Positions 44,760 through 55,835 of a stretch of DNA of 64,000 nucleotides are shown piece by piece. The stretch spans positions 1-64,000 of the forward strand of contig NZ_JASBRN010000079.1 of the NCBI RefSeq assembly GCF_030149505.1, written 5' to 3'. Under the pieces are notes generated by a model. It did not search any database, had not been told where the DNA came from, and saw only the letters and a list, made by a program, of their open reading frames with translations. How positions within the stretch are numbered: position 1 is the first letter of the stretch; each line of letters opens with the position of its first letter. Source of the stretch: Nocardioides sp. Its GTDB lineage: Bacteria; Actinomycetota; Actinomycetes; Propionibacteriales; Nocardioidaceae. Made by a program: the position numbers and the translations under genes.

Positions 44760-46385
44760 TCAGTTGACCTGGCGGTCCCGCCCGTCCCAGTAGGGCTGGC
44801 GCAGGTCCCGCTTGAGGATCTTGCCCGTCGGGTTGCGGGGCAGCATCTCGAGCACGTCGATGCTGCGCGGGCACTTGTAGTGCGCGAGGTGCTCGCGGCA
44901 GTAGTCGATGAGCTCCTGCTCGGTGGCGCTCCGACCCTCGTGGAAGGAGACGACCGCCTTCACCGACTCCCCCCAGGTGTCGTCGGGGACGCCGATGATC
45001 GCGACCTCCATGACCGCCGGGTGCTCGGCCAGGACCCGCTCGACCTCGGGGCTGTAGATGTTCTCGCCGCCGCTGATGATCATGTCCTTGAGCCGGTCCT
45101 CGACGTAGAGGAAGCCGTCGGCGTCGAGGCGGCCCAGGTCGCCGGAGCGGAACCAGCCGTCGGAGGTGATGACCTCCGCGGTGGCCTCGGGCTTGTTGAG
45201 GTAGCCCTGGAACATCTGCGGCGTGCGCAGCCAGACCTCCCCCGGCTCGCCGGTGGCGACGTCCTCCAGCGTGCCCGGGTCGACGATCCGGATCTCGACG
45301 CCCGGGACGGCGCGACCCGCGGAGACCAGCCGCTCGGGGTGCCCCTCGGGAATGGCGGTGCGGTGCTCGTCGGGCATGAGGTGGGTGACGACCCCGGCGA
45401 CCTCGGTGAGGCCGTAGACCTGCATGAAGTCGGTGTCGGGCCAGGCCTCCATGGCCGCGCGCAGCAGCGGGGGCGGCATCGGCGCGGCGCCGTAGGTGTA
45501 GGTCTTCAGCGCACCGAAGAGCTTCACCGCGTCCGGGCCGGACTGCAGCACCTGCGCGAGCACGGCCGGCACCAGGAACGTCCGGTTGGCGCCGGCCATG
45601 ATCGCCCCGGCCAGCGACATCCCGTCGGGGTCGCGGGTCATGACGCTGGGGACGCCGTCGTGCAGACCGAACAGCACGTAGGAGGAGCCGCCGACGTGGA
45701 AGAGCGGCATCGCGACCATCGACTTGTCGCCGGGCTCGAAGCCCCAGCCGTCGTGGGCGTTGATCGTGTGGCTGACCATGTTGCGGTGGCTGAGCATGAC
45801 GCCCTTGGGCCGTCCGGTCGTGCCGGAGGAGTACATGACCAGGCAGGTGTCCTCGGGTGAGACGTCGGCCGGGCGCTCCATCGGCTCGGCGCCGGCGAGC
45901 AGCTGCTCGTAGGGATCGGAGTCGCCGCCCTCGGGGGTCACCTCGATGACGTGCTGGACGTGGGTGAGCCGGTCGCGGATCGCCTCGATGGTCGGCATCA
46001 GCTCGGTGCCCACGACGAGCACGGTCGCGCCGGAGTCGTTGAGGGCGTAGTCGATCTCGTCGCCGGCCAGGCGGAAGTTGATGATCGCGTTGGCTGCCCC
46101 GAGGTCGCCGGCGGCCAGGCTCAGCTCCACGCACGCGGGGTGGTTCTTGTCGAGGAAGGAGACCGTCCCGCCGCGACCGATCCCCAGGGCGGCGAGGGCT
46201 CCGGTGAGCCGGCGCACGCGCTCGTGGGTCTCGGCGTAGGTCCAGGTCCGGCCGAGGTAGTCGAAGCACTCGGCGTCGGGCGTCGTGGCGGCCCAGTGCG
46301 CCAGCCGGTCCCCCACGAAGCGGGGCTCGGGGGCGTCGGAGGTGTCGATCCAGGTGGTCTGCGGGTCGGACGCGGTGGCGGTCAT
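44760..46385 (-). CDS. Long-chain-fatty-acid-CoA ligase family (AMP-binding)
   Basis: A 541-residue adenylate-forming enzyme that activates a carboxylic acid to its CoA thioester. Motifs in order: the P-loop MYSSGTTGRPKGVMLSHRN (about 188-206), YGLTEVAGVV, the hinge YVEDRLKDMIISGGENIYSP, and the catalytic Lys in NPTGKILKRDLR near the C-terminus. It resembles FadD-type and cyclohexanecarboxylate/benzoate ligases; chain length cannot be told. Start ATG 46385 follows CACACT by 6 nt, possibly leaderless. It may feed acyl-CoA dehydrogenases such as those at 52429-54764. Confidence 0.92.
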   Translation of the reverse strand: MTATASDPQTTWIDTSDAPEPRFVGDRLAHWAATTPDAECFDYLGRTWTYAETHERVRRLTGALAALGIGRGGTVSFLDKNHPACVELSLAAGDLGAANAIINFRLAGDEIDYALNDSGATVLVVGTELMPTIEAIRDRLTHVQHVIEVTPEGGDSDPYEQLLAGAEPMERPADVSPEDTCLVMYSSGTTGRPKGVMLSHRNMVSHTINAHDGWGFEPGDKSMVAMPLFHVGGSSYVLFGLHDGVPSVMTRDPDGMSLAGAIMAGANRTFLVPAVLAQVLQSGPDAVKLFGALKTYTYGAAPMPPPLLRAAMEAWPDTDFMQVYGLTEVAGVVTHLMPDEHRTAIPEGHPERLVSAGRAVPGVEIRIVDPGTLEDVATGEPGEVWLRTPQMFQGYLNKPEATAEVITSDGWFRSGDLGRLDADGFLYVEDRLKDMIISGGENIYSPEVERVLAEHPAVMEVAIIGVPDDTWGESVKAVVSFHEGRSATEQELIDYCREHLAHYKCPRSIDVLEMLPRNPTGKILKRDLRQPYWDGRDRQVN

Positions 46386-46505
46386 GCCGCGAGTGTGGTC
46401 GAGGTCACAGGCTCACTCAAGGGCTGGCGCAGACCGGTCGCATTCTTCTCGCCCGCCCAGCCGCGTCTCAGCCTCGTCACAGCCACCGGGGCCACAGTGG
46501 TCGAC

Positions 46506-47801
46506 ATGGAACAGAACCCGGACCCGCGCCGCGACCAGGACGGCGCCACGCCCCCGTCCCACGAGCCGACCCGCGACCTCGGCCCGATCTGGCAGGCTCC
46601 TCCCCCGTCGTACGCCGCAGCGCCGGTGCCGCCGTCGAACGACCGGCGCCCGCGCCGCCTCGGCCTGGCCGCCGCCGTCGTCGCCACGTCGGTGCTGGCC
46701 GGTGCGGCCGCCGGCGTCGGCGGCGCGGCCGCGTGGGACGAGTGGGGTCCCGAGGACACCGCGTCCACGACCGTCACCCCGGCCGGGACCGCGCAGGTCT
46801 CCGACGCCACCGCTCCCACCGCGCCCGCTCCCGACGGTTCGGTGCAGGCCGCCGCGGAGGCGGTGCTGCCCTCCGTGGTGCGGCTCAACGTCCGCGGCTC
46901 CGAGGAGGCCGGCTCCGGCTCCGGCTCCGGCATCATCCTGAGCGAGGACGGCACGATCCTCACCAACCAACACGTCGTCGAGCCCGCGTTGGACGGCGGC
47001 ACGATCTCCATCGACTTCGCCGACGGCAGCCACGCGGTCGCGGAGGTCCTCGGCTCGGACCCGCTCACGGACACCGCGGTCATCCAGGCCCAGGACGTCT
47101 CGGGACTCACCCCCGCGACCCTGGGCAGCTCCGAGGGCCTGCAGGTGGGCCAGGACGTGGTGGCGATCGGCAGCCCCTTCGGCCTCGACGCCACCGTCAC
47201 CAGCGGCATCGTCTCGGCGCTGGACCGCCCGGTCGACGTGGGTCGCGACGCCGAGGGCAACGCCACGGTCTACCCCGCGGTCCAGACCGACGCGGCGATC
47301 AACCCCGGCAACTCCGGTGGCCCGCTGATCGACCTCGCGGGGCGGGTCGTGGGGATCAACTCCTCCATCCGCACCGCGGGCGCCGGCGGCCCGTTCAGCA
47401 GCGGGTCGGCCGGCTCGATCGGGCTCGGGTTCGCCATCCCCATCGACGAGGTGATGCCGATCGTGGAGCAGATGATCGCCGGCGAGACGCCGACGCACGC
47501 CCGGCTCGGCATCTCGGTCAGCGACGTCGGCGCGAGCGTGCCCGGCACCGGCGACGAGGTCCCCGTGACCGACGGCGCGCTCGTGCGCACCCTCGGCGAG
47601 GGCTCCACCGCAGAGGACGCGGGCCTCGAGGAGGGCGACGTGATCACGCGGATCGACGACGTGCTCATCACCAGCGCCGACTCCCTCGTGGCGACCATCC
47701 GCTCCTACCGTCCCGGCGACGAGGTCGAGGTGACCTACGAGCGTGACGGCGAGGAGCAGACGGTCGCCCTCGTCCTGGACTCCGACGCCGAGGAGTCCTG
47801 A
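46506..47801 (+). CDS. HtrA/DegP-like membrane-anchored serine protease with PDZ domain
   Basis: A 431-residue protein with a Pro-rich cytoplasmic N-terminus, one transmembrane helix (about 51-75), a linker, a trypsin-like protease domain and one PDZ domain (about 345-425). The catalytic triad is H156 (TNQHVV), D189 (LTDTAVI) and S270 (NPGNSGGPL). Such proteases handle misfolded envelope proteins or regulate by cleavage. ATG 46506 is 7 nt after CACAGT, fitting the leaderless pattern. It is divergent from the acyl-CoA ligase. Confidence 0.92.
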   Translation: MEQNPDPRRDQDGATPPSHEPTRDLGPIWQAPPPSYAAAPVPPSNDRRPRRLGLAAAVVATSVLAGAAAGVGGAAAWDEWGPEDTASTTVTPAGTAQVSDATAPTAPAPDGSVQAAAEAVLPSVVRLNVRGSEEAGSGSGSGIILSEDGTILTNQHVVEPALDGGTISIDFADGSHAVAEVLGSDPLTDTAVIQAQDVSGLTPATLGSSEGLQVGQDVVAIGSPFGLDATVTSGIVSALDRPVDVGRDAEGNATVYPAVQTDAAINPGNSGGPLIDLAGRVVGINSSIRTAGAGGPFSSGSAGSIGLGFAIPIDEVMPIVEQMIAGETPTHARLGISVSDVGASVPGTGDEVPVTDGALVRTLGEGSTAEDAGLEEGDVITRIDDVLITSADSLVATIRSYRPGDEVEVTYERDGEEQTVALVLDSDAEES

Positions 47802-47889
47802 CCCTCACCCCTTCTCCCGGGGTCGGCGCCGCTGCCCGGCCCCGGGGGCGGCCGGGGCACGGCCCCTCCCTCCGCGTCCCGGTCCGCGC

Positions 47890-47927
47890 GACCCCGGCCA
47901 CCGGTCCGTCTCCCGGTGGTCGGGGTC
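47890..47927. terminator. Bidirectional terminator hairpin
   Basis: GACCCCGGCCACCGG (47890-47904) pairs with CCGGTGGTCGGGGTC (47913-47927), 15 bp with one mismatch and an 8-nt loop. It lies between the convergent HtrA and sensor kinase genes. Confidence 0.75.
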
Positions 47928-47945
47928 GTGGCACTTCCCCGCTGC

Positions 47946-49415
47946 TCAGCCGGCCGGCGCCTGCAGCACCAGCTCGAACCGGCTCCCGGACCGACCGGAC
48001 TCGCTGCCGGCGAGCCGCAGGTCGCCGCCGTTGGCCAGCGCCAGCGCCCGGCTGATGTGCAGCCCGAGGCCACGCCCGGGCACCGTGCCGGCGGTGTCGG
48101 GGTGCCGGGCGCGGCGGGTGAACACGTGCTCGCGGAAGTCCTCGGGGATGCCGGGACCGCGGTCCTCGACCACCACCGCCACCCGCCCGTCGGGCGTCGG
48201 GGTGGCGCAGAGGTGGGTGGCGCCCCCGGCGTACTTCGTGGCGTTGCCGAGCAGGTTGGCCAGCACCTGGTCCAGGTGCGAGGGCTGGACCAGTGCCCGC
48301 AGGTCCTCAGGGCAGGCGACGACGGGCTGGTGGCCCTCGGACTGCGCGGCGGCCGCGGCGCGCAGCCGCGGGGCGAGCAGCGTGGGCTCGGGCCGGGCAC
48401 TGAGGCCGCCGGGGTTGGTCTCGACGAGGGAGACGATGTCGTGCAGCACCTCGCGGATCTGGCCGGCGTTGCGTCCCACGACGCCCAGGGCCCGCTCGGC
48501 GGTGGCCGTGTCGCCCTCATCCAGCGCGTGGGCGGCGACCTCGGTGTAGCCGGTCACCGAGGTCAGCGGGTTGCCCACCTCGTGGGCCAGCATCCCCATC
48601 AGCTCGCTCTTGAACTCGCTCACCGCGCGCAGCTGGCGGTTGGACTCCACCAGCTCGGCCGACATCGCGGCGTTCTCGCGCAGCGGCTCGACGAGCACCG
48701 CGCGCTGCAGGAGCGTGTGCAGCGGGACGAAGAGCAGGACGTACCACGCGCCACCGGTCCACACCGCTGCCAGCAGCCCGCCGATGAGCACCACGCCGGC
48801 CTCGGTGAGCTGGTACGCCGGGCTGAGCAGCTGCGCGCGCAGCCACTCCTCGTCGGGGGCGTGGTTGAGCAGAGCCGACCCGGCGAACAGCACGGTCTCG
48901 ACGACCAGGAAGACCAGCACGGCCAGGAGCAGCACCAGCAGCCCGCGGCCGCCGATCCCCTCCATCCAGTTCGGCAGCCCGCCGTCGACGAGCCACGGCA
49001 CCGTCGCCGCGGCCGTCCCGGCGAGGACCAGGTGGGCGCCGGAGCCCACCCACTTCCACAGCGGGACCCGCAGGCCGCGCCAGCGCGCGTGCGCGTAGGT
49101 GAGAGGCACGACCACGAGCAGCCACCACGTCGGCAGCACCATGGCGCAGGTGAACGCCCACGCCGACAGCGCCTTGTGCGGCTGCTGGGTGTGGGTCAGG
49201 CCGCCGGCCAGTCGCCGGCCGAGCTCGACGTTGAGGCCGGACACGGCGACGAGCACCAGGGCTGCGACCCAGTCGGCCGGCACCTCCCGGGCCGGGCCGT
49301 CCCCGTCCGTCCCCCGGGCCACCAGCCACGGGAGCACCAGGGCCGCGACCAGGGTGAGCACGAGGTAGGCCTGCGCACGTCGGGGTGCGCCGGTGAACCC
49401 GTAGCCCGTCGTCAC
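47946..49415 (-). CDS. Membrane sensor histidine kinase
   Basis: A 489-residue kinase with about eight N-terminal transmembrane segments (15-245), a short coiled coil, and a HisKA/HATPase core. The phosphoacceptor H278 is in MLAHEVGNPLTSVTGY. The ATPase domain has the N box LANLLGNATKYAGG, VVEDRGPGIPEDF (G1) and GRGLGLHISRALA (G2). The multi-pass sensor region resembles MASE-type sensors; the signal is unknown. No response regulator gene is adjacent, so it is an orphan. GTG 49415 has a GGAGGGGGAGG site. Confidence 0.9.
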   Translation of the reverse strand: MTTGYGFTGAPRRAQAYLVLTLVAALVLPWLVARGTDGDGPAREVPADWVAALVLVAVSGLNVELGRRLAGGLTHTQQPHKALSAWAFTCAMVLPTWWLLVVVPLTYAHARWRGLRVPLWKWVGSGAHLVLAGTAAATVPWLVDGGLPNWMEGIGGRGLLVLLLAVLVFLVVETVLFAGSALLNHAPDEEWLRAQLLSPAYQLTEAGVVLIGGLLAAVWTGGAWYVLLFVPLHTLLQRAVLVEPLRENAAMSAELVESNRQLRAVSEFKSELMGMLAHEVGNPLTSVTGYTEVAAHALDEGDTATAERALGVVGRNAGQIREVLHDIVSLVETNPGGLSARPEPTLLAPRLRAAAAAQSEGHQPVVACPEDLRALVQPSHLDQVLANLLGNATKYAGGATHLCATPTPDGRVAVVVEDRGPGIPEDFREHVFTRRARHPDTAGTVPGRGLGLHISRALALANGGDLRLAGSESGRSGSRFELVLQAPAG

Positions 49416-49574
49416 GCACGCCTCCCCCTCCGCCCGTGACCGGCCCGACCGTGCCCACTCCCGGTCCGACCGCTCCGCGGCGTCGGTGCTGCGACGAGGC
49501 GGACCCTCACTGTAGGGCTGCAGGAGTCTCCCGCGGGGCCGATCGCGCGAGGCTGCGCCGGAGCCGGGCGAGGC

Positions 49575-50586
49575 CTAGGACCGGCGCTCGAAGACCCCGC
49601 AGCGCTCGACGGGGACGAAGCCGAGTCGCTCGTTGACGCCGACCATGTGCGCGTTGGTCTCCGCGTTCCAGGTCAGCACGTGGTCGACCGGGCCGGCGGG
49701 GTCCTCGGAGGACTGCAGCAACCGCAGCGCCGCGACCTTGAGCGCGAGCCCGAGCCGGTGCCCTCGGTGGTCTCCGTGCACCAGCGTCCCCCACTGGTAG
49801 GCCCGTCCTGGCTCGTGCACGGTCGTGACCACCTCGGTGTAGCCCACGGCCGTGCCGTCCGGCGCGAGCGCCACCGCGCGGTACGCCGTCCGCCCCTGCG
49901 CCACGAGCAGCTGCTCGCCCTCGCGCACCGCGGCGGTGTCGGCCACCTGCGCCTCGACCTGGAGGTCGCCGGTGGGGGCCTCGGTGCTGAGGCTGGCGTC
50001 CATCTCCGCCCACGCCTGCAGCAGGTCCTCGGGCACGGGTCCGACCCAGGAGCGCAGCGTGTAGTCCCCGAGGTCCGGCGTCAGGTCGTCGAGCACGTCG
50101 TCGGCGACCGGCAGCCGCAGCACCCGCATCACCTCGAGGTTGCCCAGCGCGAACCCGTGGCGCCGGGCGAACTCCACCCCTGGCGTCCCGGCCCCGTCCG
50201 GCTGGGCCGACCACGGCCAGTCGACCTCGGCGTGCACGATCGTCCGGTGCTGGGCCCCGACCTCGGCGAGCAGGTGCGCGAGCATCGCCGACCCGTGGCC
50301 CCGGCGCCGCGCCGGCGGGTCGACCGCGACGGCGACCTCGGCGGTGGCGGTGTTGTCGAGCATCGGCAGCACCGTGACCCCGAAGGCGACGGCGGTCCCG
50401 TCGACCGTGCCGACGTACGCCGTCGTCGACCGCGACCGTCGGCCCGACCGCAGCTGCGCGGTCAGCTCGGGCAGCGTCCAGGTCGTCGCGTTCTCACCGC
50501 GATCGTGTCGGTCGGCACGCCAGGCGACGCCGTGCCAGGCGGCGAGCACAGCGTCGTCGTGGACGTCGACCCGCTCGATCCTCACC

Positions 50587-50597
<11 letters not shown>
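49575..50597 (-). CDS. Double-GNAT N-acetyltransferase
   Basis: A 340-residue protein with two tandem GNAT domains. The first (about 5-160) has AVDPPARRRGHGSAMLAHLL as the acetyl-CoA loop; the second (about 175-340) has TLVHGDHRGHRLGLALKVA and NAETNAHMVGVNERLGF. This two-domain layout resembles mycothiol synthase (MshD) and related proteins, but the substrate is not evident. GTG 50597 has GGGAGGG six bases upstream and overlaps the ABC-F stop by 11 bp, so the two are cotranscribed. Confidence 0.85.
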
Positions 50598-52281
<1,684 letters not shown>

Positions 52282-52335
52282 GAGCGGTGATTGTCCGCGA
52301 CCCGGGGCCGGGGGTCACCTCGTTATCCCCGGCCG

Positions 52336-52377
52336 GGTCTCGTGACTCGTCGCCGGGCAGCGAGCCACGGTGACCTG
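52336..52377. repeat. Degenerate family A copy
   Basis: GGTCTCGTGACTCG and CGAGCCACGGTGACC face each other across a short loop. It is shorter and more decayed than the other copies and lies in the 147-bp gap between the ABC-F and dehydrogenase genes. Confidence 0.45.
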
Positions 52378-52428
52378 GCCGCCGGACGGGGTGGCGCGGG
52401 CCTTGGTGTCCTGCGTCATAGTGACCTC

Positions 52429-53595
52429 ATGCAGCTCGCCCTGTCGCCCGAGGACCAGGCCTTCCGCGCCGAGATGCGGGAGTTCTTCACGACGAAGGTG
52501 CCGGAGGAGATCCGCACCAAGGTGCTCGAGGGGAGGGAGCTGACCAAGGAGGAGATCGCCAGCAGCATGAAGCTGCTCGACGACCACGACCTCGCCGTGC
52601 CGCACTGGCCCGAGGAGTGGGGCGGTCGCGGCTGGACCGAGCTCCAGAAGCACCTCTACCACGAGGAGATGCAGGCGGCCGGCTGCCCGGTCCCGCTCGC
52701 GTTCAACGCCTCCATGATCGGCCCGGTCATCGCGCACTTCGGCAGCCAGGAGATGAAGGAGCGCTTCCTCCCGAAGACGAAGTCCTGCGAGATCTGGTGG
52801 AGCCAGGGCTTCTCCGAGCCCGACGCCGGCTCCGACCTGGCCAGCCTGCGCACCAGTGCGGTGCGTGACGGTGACGACTGGATCGTCAACGGCCAGAAGA
52901 CCTGGACCACCCTCGGCCAGCACGGCGACTGGATCTTCACCCTCGTGCGCACCGACCCCGAGGTGAAGAAGCAGGCCGGCATCTCGATGCTGCTCATCGA
53001 CATGAGGAGCCCGGGTCTGACCGTGCGGCCGATCGAGCTGATCGACGGCGGCCACGAGGTCAACGAGGTGTGGTTCGAGGACGTCCGCGTCCCGGGCGAG
53101 AACCTCGTCGGCGAGCCCGGCCAGGGCTGGACCATGGCCAAGTTCCTCCTCGGCAACGAGCGCGTCGGCGTGGCCCCCGTGGGCGCCACCAAGGCCGCGC
53201 TGGCCCGCGCCAAGAAGCTCGCACCCGAGCGCCTGTCCGAGCCGCTGGTCGCCGCCCGCGTCGCCGAGCTGGAGAACGAGCTGCTCGCCCTCGAGCTCAC
53301 CGCGCTGCGCGTGGTCGCGCACTCCGCCGACGGCGAGCCGCACCCCGCCTCGAGCGTGCTCAAGCTCAAGGGCACCGAGCTGCAGCAGGCCGTCAGCGAG
53401 CTGCTGGTCGACCTCGCCGGTCCCGGCAGCCTGGCCTCCGGCGCCGGTGCGCTCGAGGGCGACGGCGGCGAGGGCCTGCCCGACTGGACGAGCCGGGTCG
53501 CCCCGACGTACCTCAACTTCCGCAAGGCCTCGATCTACGGCGGCTCCAACGAGGTGCAGCGCCAGATCATCAGCCGCACGATCCTGGGCCTCTGA
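52429..53595 (+). CDS. Acyl-CoA dehydrogenase, catalytic-type subunit
   Basis: A 388-residue flavoprotein of the acyl-CoA dehydrogenase family. It has WPEEWGGRGWTELQKHLYHEEM, the FAD/substrate motif SQGFSEPDAGSDLASLRT and WIVNGQKTWTT. The base appears to be the Glu in LGNERVGVAP (the isovaleryl-CoA dehydrogenase position), because the other common position reads YGGSNEVQR. With the neighbouring subunit it fits the alpha2-beta2 type used in steroid catabolism by mycobacteria. ATG 52429 is 6 nt after CATAGT and may be leaderless. Confidence 0.9.
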   Translation: MQLALSPEDQAFRAEMREFFTTKVPEEIRTKVLEGRELTKEEIASSMKLLDDHDLAVPHWPEEWGGRGWTELQKHLYHEEMQAAGCPVPLAFNASMIGPVIAHFGSQEMKERFLPKTKSCEIWWSQGFSEPDAGSDLASLRTSAVRDGDDWIVNGQKTWTTLGQHGDWIFTLVRTDPEVKKQAGISMLLIDMRSPGLTVRPIELIDGGHEVNEVWFEDVRVPGENLVGEPGQGWTMAKFLLGNERVGVAPVGATKAALARAKKLAPERLSEPLVAARVAELENELLALELTALRVVAHSADGEPHPASSVLKLKGTELQQAVSELLVDLAGPGSLASGAGALEGDGGEGLPDWTSRVAPTYLNFRKASIYGGSNEVQRQIISRTILGL

Positions 53596-53618
53596 GGGCC
53601 GGGGAAGGACGACGCGAC

Positions 53619-54764
53619 ATGGACTTCAGCTACGACGACGAGCAGGACGCCCTCCGCGACGCCGTGCGCGGCCTGCTGGGCAAGGCCTACTCCGACTTCG
53701 AGCAGCGCCGCCAGACCACCAAGGCCGACCCGGGCTTCTCCGAGGAGGTCTGGTCGCAGATGGCCGAGATGGGCCTGCTGGGGCTGCCCTTCGCCGAGGA
53801 GGACGGTGGCGTGGGGGCCGGCCCGGTCGAGGTCGCGATCGTGTGCCAGGAGATCGGCCGGGTCATCGCGCCCGAGCCGTTCCTGCACGCGGTCGTCCTC
53901 GCCGGCGGGCTCGTGCAGGCCTGCGGCACCCCCGACCAGCGCCAGGAGGTCCTCGGCGCGCTGGCCTCGGGCGAGCGGCTGCTGGCCCTGGCCCACGACG
54001 AGCCCGGCTCGCGGTGGGCGCCGACCGCCTCGGCGGTCACGGCGACGCAGGACGGCGACTCCTGGACGCTGACCGGCACCAAGGAGCCGGTCGTCCAGGG
54101 CGCCCGCGCCGACCAGCTGGTCGTCAGCGCGAAGCTCCCCGACGGCGGCACCGGACTCTTCCTCGTCGACGGCGAGGCCTGCGAGCGCACCGGCTACCCG
54201 ACGTACGACGGTGGGCGGGCCGCCCGGGTCCGGTTCGACGCGACCCCGGCGACCCCGCTGGGCGAGCCCGGGCGCGACCTGGCGGGCAGCATCGCCACGA
54301 TCCAGGACCTCGGTCGGATCATGGCCGCCAACACCGCGATCGGCGCGATGGAGGTGGCGCTGCGCACCACGTGCGGCTACCTCACCAGCCGCAAGCAGTT
54401 CGGCGTCACCCTCAACACCTTCCAGGCGCTGACCTTCCGGGCCGCGGACATGTACGTCTCGCTCGAGCTGGCCACCAGCGTCGTGCAGTGGGCGACGATG
54501 GTGCTCTCGTCCGGTGACCCGGCGCGCGTGCACGACGCGGCGGCCCGGGCCGGCCTCCAGGCCAGCCGTGCCGCCCGGCACGTCGGCCAGGAGGCGATCC
54601 AGCTGCACGGCGGCATCGGCATGACCGCGGAGTACAGCGTCGGTTCCTACACCGCTGTGCTCACCGCGCTCGACCACCTGCTGGGCGACGGCGACCACCA
54701 CCTGGTGACGCTGGCCGACGCGGTGGCCGAGCACGACGCGATCGACCCGCTCGCCGTCGGCTGA
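53619..54764 (+). CDS. Acyl-CoA dehydrogenase, non-catalytic-type subunit
   Basis: A 381-residue acyl-CoA dehydrogenase homologue that starts MDFSYDDEQDALRDAVRGLL. The place of the catalytic Glu reads DLGRIMAAN (Gly) and the second position reads YSVGSYTAVL, so neither known base is present. FAD-binding SRKQFGVTLNTFQAL and QLHGGIGMTAEY are kept. This is as expected for the partner subunit of a heterotetramer, where it supplies FAD contacts. ATG 53619 has GGGAAGGA upstream, 23 bp after the first subunit. Substrate unknown. Confidence 0.88.
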   Translation: MDFSYDDEQDALRDAVRGLLGKAYSDFEQRRQTTKADPGFSEEVWSQMAEMGLLGLPFAEEDGGVGAGPVEVAIVCQEIGRVIAPEPFLHAVVLAGGLVQACGTPDQRQEVLGALASGERLLALAHDEPGSRWAPTASAVTATQDGDSWTLTGTKEPVVQGARADQLVVSAKLPDGGTGLFLVDGEACERTGYPTYDGGRAARVRFDATPATPLGEPGRDLAGSIATIQDLGRIMAANTAIGAMEVALRTTCGYLTSRKQFGVTLNTFQALTFRAADMYVSLELATSVVQWATMVLSSGDPARVHDAAARAGLQASRAARHVGQEAIQLHGGIGMTAEYSVGSYTAVLTALDHLLGDGDHHLVTLADAVAEHDAIDPLAVG

Positions 54765-54806
54765 CACCGGGACCCGGCCACCAAGACCTGTCCCTAGACT
54801 CCCGGC

Positions 54807-55835
54807 ATGTCCGGGACCACCGAGCGAACCCAGCGCGCCTCCGACGGCCAGGCCGGTCCCCGCGTGCGCCCCGAGACGGGCGCGCGGGCCCGGACCCTGG
54901 CCGTCTCGGCGTACCTCGTGCTGCTCGTGGCCTGGTCGAGCACCATCGGCATCCCCAACGACCCCATCGGGGTCTTCCTGTGGATCTGGGGCGCCTTCGT
55001 CGCCTGGGACGTGCAGGCGCCCCGCGCCTGGCACCTGCGCTTCCCCCGCGACTGGTGGCCGGTGCTGCTGGGCCTGGTCGTCTACTGGTTCACCCGGGGC
55101 CTGGTCGACGAGCTCGGGCTGCCCGTCCACGTGCAGATGCCGATCGACGTCGACACCTGGTTGGCCGGGCTGGTCGGGTGGGACGCCACCCCGACCGAGG
55201 TGCTGCAGCAGGCGTGGTGCGGCGACCCGTGCACGCGTGACCTGCCTCCGCGGTGGTGGGACCGGCTGCTCACCACGGTCTACGCCTCGCACTTCCTCGT
55301 GGGCCTGACGCTCGCGGCGGTGCTGTGGGTGCGCGACCGCGGGCACTGGTGGGCGTGGATGCGCCGCTACCTCGCCATCAACTACGCCGCACTGGTGATC
55401 TACCTGGTCTACCCCATGGCGCCGCCGTGGATGGCGTCGGAGGACGGCGCCATGGGCGCAGTCGAGCGGATCACCAGCAGGGGCTGGGCCGGCACCGGCC
55501 TGGACCGCGCCAACATCGTGCTGCAGGGCATGGGCAACCCGGTCGCGGCGATGCCCTCCCTCCACGCCGGCATCGCCTTCCTCGTCGCGATCCACGGCGT
55601 GCAGCGGCTGCGGCACCCCTCGCGCTGGCTGCTGCTGACCTACCCCGCGGCGATGTCGCTGGCGCTGGTCTACTTCGCCGAGCACTACGTCGTCGACATC
55701 GTCGCCGGAGCGGCCCTGGCGCTGGCCGTGGTGGTGCTCGTCGGTCGCTGGGAGCGCCGCAGGCGAGGACCGGCCCACGGCGACGTGGAGGGCGGTTCGC
55801 CGCTTGCCGGGGGCGGCGCTACCGTCCTCCCATGA
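54807..55835 (+). CDS. PAP2-superfamily membrane protein (AUR1-like)
   Basis: A 342-residue membrane protein with about six transmembrane segments. The phosphatase motifs are AMPSLHAGIAF (motif 2, His) and YFAEHYVVDIVAGA (motif 3, His and Asp); motif 1 is degenerate, as in the AUR1/Ipt1 branch. Mycobacterial relatives act in polyprenyl-phosphate or inositol lipid metabolism. ATG 54807 is 6 nt after TAGACT (leaderless type). Its end overlaps the following lipoprotein gene. Confidence 0.85.
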   Translation: MSGTTERTQRASDGQAGPRVRPETGARARTLAVSAYLVLLVAWSSTIGIPNDPIGVFLWIWGAFVAWDVQAPRAWHLRFPRDWWPVLLGLVVYWFTRGLVDELGLPVHVQMPIDVDTWLAGLVGWDATPTEVLQQAWCGDPCTRDLPPRWWDRLLTTVYASHFLVGLTLAAVLWVRDRGHWWAWMRRYLAINYAALVIYLVYPMAPPWMASEDGAMGAVERITSRGWAGTGLDRANIVLQGMGNPVAAMPSLHAGIAFLVAIHGVQRLRHPSRWLLLTYPAAMSLALVYFAEHYVVDIVAGAALALAVVVLVGRWERRRRGPAHGDVEGGSPLAGGGATVLP

